From the NCBI GenBank assembly GCA_017463325.1, contig JAFTPK010000009.1, positions 62,001 through 126,000 of the forward strand: 64,000 nucleotides of DNA, given 5' to 3'. Under the pieces are notes generated by a model. It had not been told where the DNA came from. It searched no databases and saw only the letters and a list, made by a program, of their open reading frames with translations. The translations under genes and the position numbers were made by a program. Of the stretch, positions 37,153 through 44,943 are shown piece after piece; within the stretch, counting starts at the first letter, position 1; each line of letters begins with the position of its first letter. The stretch is from Clostridia bacterium. GTDB lineage: Bacteria > Bacillota > Clostridia > Christensenellales > Borkfalkiaceae.

Positions 37153-37731
37153 ATGAAAACGGTAAAAGACAAGTATTTGGTAGTAGGCGCGGACTTTGCG
37201 GGTTTCCCTTTGAAAGAAGTGGTGGTAGAACACCTTACGAAAAAGGGTTGGAAAATTCTCGATCTCGGTGTAAAAAAGGACAGCGATCCTAACGATACCG
37301 ATTTGATGTTTCATAGAGTAGGTCTTCGCGTGGGCGCAGAAATTTCCGAGGGGAACTACGAAAGAGCGCTTTTATTCTGCGGTACGGGTATGGGTATCCA
37401 TATTGCGGCGAGCAAGTGCCCGCACGTCCACGCAGGCGTTGTAGAGAGTTTGCCTGCGGCAACGCGTGCGATCACGGGGAATGGAGTAAACGTTCTCGCT
37501 ATGGGGGCATTCTACGTAGCTCCGCAAACGGCTTGTGATATTGCGGACGCGTATCTTGGAAACGAGCTTGACTCGGGTTGGGAATGGTGGCATAATTTTT
37601 ACGAATTCCATAAGCTTGCCATTGACGAATTAGAGGCGTTTGACTACGAGGAGTACAAGAAAAACGGGTTTAAGGTGAATAAGCTCGGCGATTACGATTT
37701 GACTTTGGATTTTGATAAAAAGCCTGAATAA
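37153..37731 (+). CDS. RpiB/LacA/LacB family sugar-phosphate isomerase
   Basis: A 192-residue protein of the ribose 5-phosphate isomerase B/galactose 6-phosphate isomerase family. The diagnostic stretch is CGTGMGIHIAASK at about residues 75-87 (consensus CGTGxGxxIAANK), with an N-terminal VVGADFAGFPLKE and a TGNGVNVLAMG line. It is longer than RpiB (about 150) because of a C-terminal extension rich in Trp, Glu and Tyr. Such extended forms are often of unknown substrate, so I do not assign ribose or galactose. It is the last gene of the long operon, 20 bases after the kinase, and a terminator follows. Confidence 0.82.
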   Translation: MKTVKDKYLVVGADFAGFPLKEVVVEHLTKKGWKILDLGVKKDSDPNDTDLMFHRVGLRVGAEISEGNYERALLFCGTGMGIHIAASKCPHVHAGVVESLPAATRAITGNGVNVLAMGAFYVAPQTACDIADAYLGNELDSGWEWWHNFYEFHKLAIDELEAFDYEEYKKNGFKVNKLGDYDLTLDFDKKPE

Positions 37732-37741
37732 GGAAAAGTGT

Positions 37742-37779
37742 AAAAACGGCGCAATCTGTAAAGCTTGCGCTGTTTTTTT
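37742..37779 (+). terminator. Rho-independent terminator of the glycan locus
   Basis: AAAACGGCGCAA pairs with TTGCGCTGTTTT (one G-U) around a short loop, and a run of seven T follows. It closes the run of genes that begins at the promoter at 474-502. Confidence 0.85.
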
Positions 37780-37791
37780 GCTGTAAAAGGA

Positions 37792-37820
37792 TTGCTTTTC
37801 TTGTGAAAAAATGTTACAAT
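37792..37820 (+). promoter_or_regulatory. Sigma-A promoter of the purine permease gene
   Basis: TTGCTT at 37792-37797, a 17-base spacer, TACAAT at 37815-37820 with an upstream TG. I looked for a purine riboswitch in the short leader that follows and saw none. Confidence 0.75.
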
Positions 37821-37863
37821 AAACGTAAGATGTGCGCGAAAAGCGCAAAAAGGAGGTCTTTTT

Positions 37864-39447
37864 ATGGAGAAGTTTGAAGAAACTGTTGAAACGGAAACCG
37901 TTCAACAAAACGAAAAGGCGGCGTCTGCGCCTGCGAAAAAGCAAAACCCGCTTTTTAGAGCGGTCGGGTTCGATCCCGTGGCAAAGCAGACCAGCCTTAA
38001 AACGGAGTTCGTCGCGGGCGTCGTTACGTTCCTTGCTATGGCGTATATACTGACGGTCAACCCCAACCAAATTTTCGGGGCGGGCAGTCCTTACTGGGCG
38101 TCGGCGTTCATTGCTACGGCACTTGGCGCGGTGGTAGGTACGCTACTGATGGCGTTCCTCGCAAAAATGCCTTTGGCGCAGGCTTCGGGAATGGGGCTTA
38201 ATTCCATGCTTGGCGGCATTATCGGTGGTTGGGGCGGCTACGGCGCGGCGTTTACCCCGGGACAGGGCTTTATGCTCGTTCTTATTTCCGGCCTTGTATT
38301 CTTGTTGCTTTCGGTGATTAAGATTAAGGGAAAAACCTTCCGTGAACTGGTGTTTGACGGTATGCCTGTTGCGGTGAGAAGCGCAATTTCCGTAGGGATC
38401 GGCTTATTTATCGCCTATATCGGTTTCCAAAACGCGGGCGTGATCGTTACTAACGGTTATACGCAGGTCGGTTTTGTAGATTTCACCAACTGGGGAGAAC
38501 AGACGGTCAACGCCTTGGTGCCCGGGTGGGCGGCGGCGAAAACGGCGGTGGTCGCATTCTCAGGGCTGTTCTTTATCGCGATTTTGGACAAGCTGAAAGT
38601 AAAGGGGTCGATCATTATCGGCATTTTGGCGGCGGCGATCGTAGGGATCCCTCTCGGCGTTACCGATCTTTCTATCCTTGCAGGCAATGGGGATATTTCT
38701 TGGAAATTCTGGGAAAACTTCGGTAATTTCTTTGCGGGGAAAAATACCGTATTCGGTTCTTTCGTGGACGTATTTAATACGGGACTTCTCCCCGAAGGTG
38801 TGACCATTTTTACTGCCATTATGATCGTTATCACTATGTGCATGATCGATATGTTTGACACCATGGGTACGATCGTCGGCTGTTGCAGCGGCAATCGCGT
38901 TCTCTCCGACGAAAACAATAAGCCGCATAATTACGGCAAGATTATGCTTTCGGACGCAATCGCGACCTGTACGGGCGCAATGCTCGGTACGTCCACCGTC
39001 ACCACGTTCGTGGAATCGGGCGCGGGTGTATCGGCGGGTGGCAGAACGGGGCTTACTGCGCTTACGACGGCGGCGCTTTTCTTCCTGTCCATGTTTGCGC
39101 TGCCTCTGTTTGCGGCAATTCCTGGCGCGGCGGCGGCTTCCGCTTTGATCTACGTCGGGGTGTTGATGATGAAGAGCAACTTTAAATCGGTGGAAATGAG
39201 CGATGCGATCAGCGCAACCTCCGCATTCCTCACGATTGTCGTGATGTTGCTTGCGTACTCAATCACGAAAGGGATCGGCGTTGGGCTTATCACGTACACG
39301 CTGATGTCGGCGCTTGAATATCTTGTGAATTTGATTAAGTACGCGATCACGAAAAAGGAGAAGCCCGTTTGGAAGGTATCCGTCGTAGCGATTGTCGTTT
39401 CCCTGCTGTTCTGTGTATATTTCTTCGTGCCCGCTACGGCGTTTTAA
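37864..39447 (+). CDS. NCS2 family purine/nucleobase permease (AzgA/PbuG type)
   Basis: A 527-residue integral membrane transporter for adenine, guanine or hypoxanthine with proton symport. The N-terminal SLKTEFVAGVVTFLAMAYIL followed by VNPNQIF is diagnostic of the AzgA-like branch. IDMFDTMGTIVGCCS and GTSTVTTFVESGAGVSAGGR are the conserved substrate-site and loop motifs. A hydrophilic acidic 40-residue N-terminal tail precedes the first helix. AAGGAGG lies seven bases ahead of the ATG. It has its own promoter and is not obviously tied to the glycan locus. Confidence 0.92.
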   Translation: MEKFEETVETETVQQNEKAASAPAKKQNPLFRAVGFDPVAKQTSLKTEFVAGVVTFLAMAYILTVNPNQIFGAGSPYWASAFIATALGAVVGTLLMAFLAKMPLAQASGMGLNSMLGGIIGGWGGYGAAFTPGQGFMLVLISGLVFLLLSVIKIKGKTFRELVFDGMPVAVRSAISVGIGLFIAYIGFQNAGVIVTNGYTQVGFVDFTNWGEQTVNALVPGWAAAKTAVVAFSGLFFIAILDKLKVKGSIIIGILAAAIVGIPLGVTDLSILAGNGDISWKFWENFGNFFAGKNTVFGSFVDVFNTGLLPEGVTIFTAIMIVITMCMIDMFDTMGTIVGCCSGNRVLSDENNKPHNYGKIMLSDAIATCTGAMLGTSTVTTFVESGAGVSAGGRTGLTALTTAALFFLSMFALPLFAAIPGAAAASALIYVGVLMMKSNFKSVEMSDAISATSAFLTIVVMLLAYSITKGIGVGLITYTLMSALEYLVNLIKYAITKKEKPVWKVSVVAIVVSLLFCVYFFVPATAF

Positions 39448-39459
39448 CGGGGGCTTGGT

Positions 39460-39807
39460 ATGATAAAATTTCAAGACGAATTGACGAAAACGTACGAATA
39501 CAATAAAGAGGGGAAAAAGGCGTTTACCCTTTTCGATCTTTCTCAATTTGAGGGGATCAGCCCAAAGCTTAAAATGTTTTCCTACGTCGAGATAGATTGC
39601 GGCGAGGAGGTGCCTTACCACGAACATCACGGCGACGCGGAAAATTATTATATTATTTCGGGCGAGGGGCTGTACGACGATAACGGCTCCATGCGGGCGG
39701 TCTCGGCGGGAACGATCACCTTTACTCCCTCGGGACAAGGCCACGCTTTGAAAAACGTAGGGAAAGACAAGCTTTGCTTTATTGCTTTAATTCTTAAAAA
39801 CGAGTAA
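39460..39807 (+). CDS. Cupin domain protein
   Basis: A 115-residue single-domain cupin. The first motif is PYHEHHGDAENYYIISGEG, holding the metal-binding His and Glu residues; the second is FTPSGQGHALKNVG, with the third His. Small cupins of this kind bind a metal and may be isomerases, dioxygenases or sensors; sequence alone does not tell. It starts 12 bases after the purine permease, so it is cotranscribed, and ends at its own terminator. Confidence 0.85.
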   Translation: MIKFQDELTKTYEYNKEGKKAFTLFDLSQFEGISPKLKMFSYVEIDCGEEVPYHEHHGDAENYYIISGEGLYDDNGSMRAVSAGTITFTPSGQGHALKNVGKDKLCFIALILKNE

Positions 39808-39810
39808 AAA

Positions 39811-39847
39811 AGATCGCTCTCTGTTCAAACGGAGGGCGATTTTTTTA
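39811..39847 (+). terminator. Rho-independent terminator after the cupin gene
   Basis: ATCGCTCTCT pairs with GGAGGGCGAT (with G-U pairs) over a loop of about eight bases, followed by a T-rich tract. Confidence 0.85.
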
Positions 39848-39854
39848 TTTTTCC

Positions 39855-39883
39855 TTGACTTTCGTAAGGAAATACGGTATAAT
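39855..39883 (+). promoter_or_regulatory. Sigma-A promoter giving a predicted leaderless transcript
   Basis: TTGACT at 39855-39860, 17 bases, TATAAT at 39878-39883. The ATG of the exonuclease gene is at 39890, seven bases after the -10 element, at or next to the expected transcription start. No ribosome binding site fits between them. Confidence 0.8.
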
Positions 39884-39889
39884 AAACTT

Positions 39890-40735
39890 ATGAAAAAATT
39901 ATTGATCGTAGACGGAAGCAATTTATTGTTTCAAATGTTTTACGGAATGCCTGCAAGGATCCTTTCTAAGGATGGTAAACCCATACACGGTACCCTCGGA
40001 TTTGTTGGCGCGCTTTTAAAAATTATTCGCATGACCGCACCTACGCACGCCGTCGTCCTCTTTGACGGCGAAACGCACAATCCGCGCGCGGACGTGGACG
40101 AGGAGTATAAGGCGAACCGCCCCGATTATTCGGGGCTTCCCGAAGAGGAAACCCCCTTTTCACAACTGCCCGATATTTTTCGCGCGCTTCATTTGCTTGG
40201 CTTGAAATTTACGGAAACCTGCGTTTGCGAAACGGATGATTTGGTGGCGGGCTACGTTTATCGCTATCGAGAGCAAGCAAAGATCGTCGTGTCCTCGTTT
40301 GACAGCGACTTTTTTCAGCTTGTTTCGCCAGCCGTGTCTATTCTTCGTTACCGCGGCGATGCTACGACGCTCTGCGACGAAAAATTCGTAGAGGCGCGCT
40401 TTGGCGTATCGCCTGCAAAATACGCCGATTTTAAGGCTCTTGTCGGAGATACTGCGGACAATATTAAGGGCGCGGCGGGGATAGGTCCGAAAACGGCGGC
40501 AAGCCTTTTAAACGAATTTGGCTCGCTTGCCGAGCTACTTACACGCGCGGAGGAAATCAAAAAGCCTACGACGCGCGCGACAATACTAAACTCCCAAGAA
40601 CGGCTACTTAAAAACGAACGACTGATCAAGCTTTGTCCTTGCGACGAGCTATTGCCGTTTTCCTTGGAAGAGCTTGCCTTTTCCTATGGCGGGCAGACAA
40701 CGGGAACGGTATTAAAAGACCTTGGTTTGAAATGA
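39890..40735 (+). CDS. 5'-3' exonuclease / flap endonuclease family protein
   Basis: A 281-residue stand-alone version of the 5' nuclease domain of DNA polymerase I (like ExoIX/YpcP). It should act on RNA primers and flaps in replication or repair. Metal-binding acidic motifs: IVDGSNLLF at the N-terminus, VVLFDGE, CETDDLVAGY, SSFDSDFFQL and VGDTADNIKG. GAAGIGPKTAASLL is the helix-hairpin-helix-like DNA-binding part. The N-terminal Asp motif begins at residue 7, so the start cannot be moved downstream. Yet the promoter lies directly before the ATG, which predicts a leaderless mRNA. Confidence 0.88.
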   Translation: MKKLLIVDGSNLLFQMFYGMPARILSKDGKPIHGTLGFVGALLKIIRMTAPTHAVVLFDGETHNPRADVDEEYKANRPDYSGLPEEETPFSQLPDIFRALHLLGLKFTETCVCETDDLVAGYVYRYREQAKIVVSSFDSDFFQLVSPAVSILRYRGDATTLCDEKFVEARFGVSPAKYADFKALVGDTADNIKGAAGIGPKTAASLLNEFGSLAELLTRAEEIKKPTTRATILNSQERLLKNERLIKLCPCDELLPFSLEELAFSYGGQTTGTVLKDLGLK

Positions 40736-40784
40736 CAGGGAACTCTTTTTAGCCCTGAAAAAGACAGGGAAAAGCAGATAAAGA

Positions 40785-40823
40785 GTAAAAAAAATTCGAC
40801 TGAAAATCAGTCGAATTTTTTTG
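40785..40823. terminator. Bidirectional terminator between convergent genes
   Basis: ATTCGACTGA (40794-40803), an AAA loop and TCAGTCGAAT (40807-40816), flanked by A-runs on the left and T-runs on the right. It can serve both the exonuclease gene on the plus strand and the symporter gene ending at 40845 on the minus strand. Confidence 0.88.
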
Positions 40824-40844
40824 TTTTATTTTCAGGTGGGAGGA

Positions 40845-42326
40845 TTATTCGGAAGCCTCTTCCGTCGTTTCCTCTACGGCCGTTTCTGCGGGTTCTGCGG
40901 GTTCTACGATTTCCGCCTCCGACGCGGCCTCAGCAGCTCTGCGCGCGTTGAGTTCTTCTGTCATTTGTGCAACCTTTTTCTTGTCGAGGTTGTAAATGAA
41001 TGCAATCGAGATGAACATTACGACCGCCGAGAAGGTGTAGAGCGCGGCAACCAACCATTTCATGTTTTCACCGACGGCGAAAGGCTGTTTTTCCAGCTCG
41101 CCAACGTAGCCGAGCGCACCCATAATCAGGACGACGATGGACGGGCCAAGGCCTTGCGCTAATTTACGGAAGAAGGAGTGCAAGGAGTATACCGTACCCT
41201 CTTCTTTCGTGCCGTTTTTCCATTCGTTGTAGTCGATCGCGTCTGCCATGAGTGCCCACGAAACGCAGGTATAGAACCCAAGGCCAAGTCCGAAGAAGGC
41301 TTGCGCTACCACGTAACCGACTAAGCCTAAAATTTCATGGCCGAGGGGCAGGAAGAGAAGAGCTGCGCCAAACACGCTTACTGCCGCGCCTACCGCGCAC
41401 GCTTCTTTTTTACCCCATTTGTCTACGATCTTCTTAATGAACGGCATGAACAGGAACATGGGAAGATACCCGATCAGCATGACGATCCCCGAGATCTGTG
41501 CGTTTTCAAAATAGGACTGGAAGAGAACGGTGGTCGCTGCCGAAGAGCCTTGCATACCGATAAACATTGCCATGGCTGCAAGCGTTGCGCCGACTGCGGG
41601 AGGGTTTTTGAAGAAATTCTTCATTGCCTTCAAAATGTTGAATTTTTCCGTGTTTTCGCTGATTTTCACCGAGTTTTCTTCTACACGGATCGTCGTCGTC
41701 TTTAACATATAAATAAAGCATACAAGACCGATCGCGCCCATAACGAGGGCTGCTACGAAGACCGTATTACCTTTCAAAACGTCGTTTGCGTCGTAGCAAA
41801 GAATGGGCAGCAATACCATAGGCAGAATGTTGCCGATCATAGAGCCGATCGAACGCCACGTCGAAAGCTGCGAACGCTCGGAGCCATCTTGCGTGATGAC
41901 GGAAAGCATGGAGCCGTAGGGTACGTTGGCAACGGTATAGAATGCGTCCCAAAGCACGTAGCCGAGTACGAACATAATCCCTTTCATCCAAGTATCTGCA
42001 TTAGGCAGAGGCAGGAAGAAGAAAAGCCCCGAGAACAATAAGCCGAGCGCACCGACGAATATATACGTCTTGAATTTGCCGTGCTTATACTTGCGCTTGT
42101 CTGCGTCGAAGAGCGAACCAAGCAGCGGGTCGTTGATCGCGTCCCAGATCTGCACGACGAGCAACAGCGTCGCATACAGCGTATCGCCGAGCGCCATGAA
42201 CTGCGTCCAGAACACGAACATAATCGAGCTTTTTAAAGCAAAGCTCATGTTGCAGCCGAGGTCGCCGGCTGCGTAAGAGAGTTTGTCCCTCATTCCAAAG
42301 GGACGTTTTTCATTTACGGTTTCCAT
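40845..42326 (-). CDS. GPH-family sugar:cation symporter (MFS), probable glucuronide transporter
   Basis: A 493-residue, roughly 12-helix membrane transporter of the glycoside-pentoside-hexuronide:cation symporter family (relatives MelB, GusB, XynB-type). Seen near the N-terminus: GMRDKLSYAAGDLGCNMSF and the DAINDPLLGSLFD loop, both family hallmarks. A late helix line ALMADAIDYNEWKNG is also typical. The C-terminus is long, hydrophilic and rich in Glu/Ala (last 40 residues). AAGGAGGA lies just before ATG 42326; the longer frame starting upstream has no such site. The divergent GH2, UxuA and mannonate oxidoreductase genes suggest a glucuronide as cargo. Confidence 0.9.
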   Translation of the reverse strand: METVNEKRPFGMRDKLSYAAGDLGCNMSFALKSSIMFVFWTQFMALGDTLYATLLLVVQIWDAINDPLLGSLFDADKRKYKHGKFKTYIFVGALGLLFSGLFFFLPLPNADTWMKGIMFVLGYVLWDAFYTVANVPYGSMLSVITQDGSERSQLSTWRSIGSMIGNILPMVLLPILCYDANDVLKGNTVFVAALVMGAIGLVCFIYMLKTTTIRVEENSVKISENTEKFNILKAMKNFFKNPPAVGATLAAMAMFIGMQGSSAATTVLFQSYFENAQISGIVMLIGYLPMFLFMPFIKKIVDKWGKKEACAVGAAVSVFGAALLFLPLGHEILGLVGYVVAQAFFGLGLGFYTCVSWALMADAIDYNEWKNGTKEEGTVYSLHSFFRKLAQGLGPSIVVLIMGALGYVGELEKQPFAVGENMKWLVAALYTFSAVVMFISIAFIYNLDKKKVAQMTEELNARRAAEAASEAEIVEPAEPAETAVEETTEEASE

Positions 42327-42330
42327 AAAG

Positions 42331-42496
42331 TCCTCCTTATCGTGTTTTTTAATAAACGGCAAACCGTATGCCGTTTCGTGCCGTGGTTTTTGTGAGCTGT
42401 TTTTTCAAACAGCAAACGCCCGCGGGCGTTTTAGCAGGGTGTTCCCTATACTTATTAAAATGTTTATTAGAAAACTACGAGTAGATATATTGCTTA
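42331..42496 (-). promoter_or_regulatory. Structured 5' leader of the symporter mRNA
   Basis: The minus-strand transcript should start near 42495 and carry a leader of about 165 bases with three potential hairpins. One is a perfect 18-base palindrome at 42414-42431 (core CGCCCGCGGGCG). The second pairs GCTGTTT with AAACAGC at about 42396-42413. The third pairs AAACGGCA with TGCCGTTT at about 42352-42374. The last ends shortly before the ribosome binding site. No known riboswitch class is recognised. Confidence 0.5.
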
Positions 42497-42501
42497 ACAT
42501 T

Positions 42502-42530
42502 ATTATAAAATAAAAACAAGGAACTGTCAA
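42502..42530 (-). promoter_or_regulatory. Consensus sigma-A promoter of the GPH symporter gene
   Basis: On the minus strand TTGACA (42530-42525), 17 bases, TATAAT (42507-42502): a perfect match to consensus in both boxes. Confidence 0.85.
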
Positions 42531-42599
42531 CCGTTTTGTTAAGAAAATAATATTTTGGAAAAAAATAGCGATTTTGGTTGACGAATTTCCGTTTATTCC

Positions 42600-42628
42600 T
42601 TGACAGAAAAGGAAATATTAGGTATAAT
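42600..42628 (+). promoter_or_regulatory. Consensus sigma-A promoter of the GH2-uxuA-SDR operon
   Basis: TTGACA at 42600-42605, 17 bases, TATAAT at 42623-42628. It is back to back with the symporter promoter, only 69 bases separating the two -35 boxes. A shared regulator could bind between them. The rest of the 347-base gap holds no gene. Confidence 0.88.
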
Positions 42629-42673
42629 AAATACGCATAGTACTTATAAGCAATGAATTTTAGGAGGAGAATC

Positions 42674-44929
42674 ATGAGAATTATCATAGGATTAAAGGAA
42701 GGCTGGCTCTTTTATAAAGGGCTGGGCGACGTAGCGGCGGCGCGTGAAAACGGCGAAGAGGTCGTTCTTCCGCATAGCTGGAATGCAAAGGACGGGCAGG
42801 ACGGCGGCAACGATTATTTCCGCGGCGATTGTCTATACGTGAAGAAAATCGCGAAGAAAGATCTGCCTGTTTCGGAAAAATATTTTCTCGAACTTCGCGG
42901 TGCGAATTCTTCCGCTACCGTGTATTTGAACGGCAAGGAACTTGCTACCCACCACGGCGGGTATTCCACTTGGAGGGTAGATTTGACGGAAACCTTGGAA
43001 GAGGAAAACGAGCTTGCGATCGTCGTCAACAATGCTCCTAACGATTTCGTGTATCCGCAGATGGCTGACTTTACGTTCTACGGCGGTTTGTATCGCGCCG
43101 TGAACGTTATTTGCGTACCTGCTACCCACTTTGATTTAGAATACTACGGCGCGCCCGGGATTGCCGTCACCCCGACGATCGAGGGCGAAAACGCTAACGT
43201 AGAGGTGGAAACGTTCGTTACCGACCTCGGTGAGAGTGACGAGGTGGAAATTCAGCTTTTGGACAAGGCGGGAAAGGTGGTTGCAAGCGGCAAGGGCGAC
43301 AAGAAACAGACGCTTACAATCGAGAACGTACACCGTTGGAACGGCCGCAAGGATCCGTACCTGTATACGGCAAAAGCGAAAATTGTACGCGGTGGAGAGG
43401 CAATCGACGAGGTGAGCGCACGCTTTGGTTGCAGAACGTTTGAGATCGACCCCGAGCGCGGCTTTATTCTCAACGGTGAGGAATATCCTTTGCGTGGCGT
43501 TTCCCGTCATCAGGACAGATGGGGCGTGGGGAACGCTCTTTTGCCCGAGCATCACGAAGAGGATATCGACCTGATTTGCGAGGTTGGCGCGACGACGATT
43601 CGTCTTGCCCATTATCAGCACGATCAGTATTTCTACGATCTTTGCGACGAACGTGGGCTTGTGATTTGGGCGGAGATCCCTTATATTTCTAAGCATATGC
43701 CTGCGGGTAGGGAAAATACGATCACGCAGATGAAAGAGTTGGTGGCGCAAAACTATAATCACCCGTCTATCGTCGTTTGGGGGCTTTCCAACGAAATTTC
43801 GATCGGTGGTGCGGACGAAGACTTGCTCGAAAACCATTACGAACTGAATAAACTCGTACACGGTATGGACAAAACCCGTTTAACGACGGTGGCGTGTGTG
43901 TCTATGTGCAGCATGGACGACGAGTACGCGCATATTTCCGACGTCGTTTCTTGGAACCATTATTTCGGTTGGTATGGCGGCAATACGTCCATGAACGGTC
44001 CTTGGTTTGACGAATTCCACAAGAAATATCCCTCCAAGCCCGTCGGCGTCAGCGAATACGGCTGTGAGGCGCTTAACTGGCATACCTCCGACCCCAAGCA
44101 GGGCGACTACACCGAAGAATATCAGGCGTATTACCACGAGGAGCTTATTAAACAGCTTTTCACCCGTAAGTATCTTTGGGCGACGCACGTATGGAATATG
44201 TTTGACTTTGGTGCGGACGCAAGAGCGGAGGGCGGCGAGAACGGTCAAAACCATAAGGGTCTCGTCACCTTTGATAGAAAATATAAAAAAGACTCTTTCT
44301 ACGCGTACAAGGCGTGGCTTTCGGACGACCCGTTCGTACACCTCTGCGGCAAGCGGTATATCGACAGAGTGGAGGACGTGACCAAAGTTACCGTTTATTC
44401 CAACCAGCCCGAAGTAGAGCTGTTTGCAAACGGGAAGAGCCTCGGGAAAAAGACGAGCGCGGAGCATTTCTTCTATTTCGACGTACCCAACGTCGGGGAA
44501 ACTGAGCTGGTTGCCGTAGCGGGAGAATATAAAGACGAAAGTAAGATCCGTAAAGTGGATACCTTTAACGAAGCGTATCGTTTAAAGGAAGAGGGCGCGG
44601 TGCTCAACTGGTTTGATATTTCTACGCCTGCGGGTCGCTTCTCCCTCAACGATACGTTGGAGGATATTATGTCCACTTTCCGCGGAAAGCTTTGGTTTGC
44701 AAAGATCGGTTTGAAGCTGAAAAAGGCGCTTGCGGGCGACAAGAAAGGTGGACCCAAGAAAGCGGCGGGCTTTGACGTGAACGAGGGCATGATGAAGATG
44801 ATGGGCGGCTTTACCGTGCTGCGTCTTACCTCCATGCTCGGCGCAATGAACGTTAAGTTTACGAAAGAAGAGCTGTTGAAGATGAATAAACAGCTCAACC
44901 GTATTAAAAAGCCGAAAGGCATGAAATAA
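42674..44929 (+). CDS. GH2 glycosidase, probable beta-glucuronidase, with helical C-terminal tail
   Basis: A 751-residue family 2 enzyme without signal peptide. The N-terminal sugar-binding domain (RENGEEVVLPHSWNAKDG), Ig-like domain and TIM barrel are in the usual order. The acid/base is Glu in WGLSNE (about 373) and the nucleophile is Glu in GVSEYG (about 460). NHKG near 525 fits the NxKG motif that beta-glucuronidases use to hold the carboxylate. GH2 beta-galactosidases may show a similar NDKG, so that motif alone is not decisive; operon context (uxuA, mannonate oxidoreductase) favours glucuronidase. The last 110 or so residues are an unusual basic helical tail (GFDVNEGMMKMMGGFTVLRL). Start fixed by AGGAGGAG at 42662. 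Confidence 0.85.
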   Translation: MRIIIGLKEGWLFYKGLGDVAAARENGEEVVLPHSWNAKDGQDGGNDYFRGDCLYVKKIAKKDLPVSEKYFLELRGANSSATVYLNGKELATHHGGYSTWRVDLTETLEEENELAIVVNNAPNDFVYPQMADFTFYGGLYRAVNVICVPATHFDLEYYGAPGIAVTPTIEGENANVEVETFVTDLGESDEVEIQLLDKAGKVVASGKGDKKQTLTIENVHRWNGRKDPYLYTAKAKIVRGGEAIDEVSARFGCRTFEIDPERGFILNGEEYPLRGVSRHQDRWGVGNALLPEHHEEDIDLICEVGATTIRLAHYQHDQYFYDLCDERGLVIWAEIPYISKHMPAGRENTITQMKELVAQNYNHPSIVVWGLSNEISIGGADEDLLENHYELNKLVHGMDKTRLTTVACVSMCSMDDEYAHISDVVSWNHYFGWYGGNTSMNGPWFDEFHKKYPSKPVGVSEYGCEALNWHTSDPKQGDYTEEYQAYYHEELIKQLFTRKYLWATHVWNMFDFGADARAEGGENGQNHKGLVTFDRKYKKDSFYAYKAWLSDDPFVHLCGKRYIDRVEDVTKVTVYSNQPEVELFANGKSLGKKTSAEHFFYFDVPNVGETELVAVAGEYKDESKIRKVDTFNEAYRLKEEGAVLNWFDISTPAGRFSLNDTLEDIMSTFRGKLWFAKIGLKLKKALAGDKKGGPKKAAGFDVNEGMMKMMGGFTVLRLTSMLGAMNVKFTKEELLKMNKQLNRIKKPKGMK

Positions 44930-44943
44930 AAAGGAGAACGAAT

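Noticed and set aside
37780..37863. Purine riboswitch before the NCS2 permease
   Set aside because: The leader is short and lacks the conserved core and stems; only a promoter and ribosome binding site are visible.
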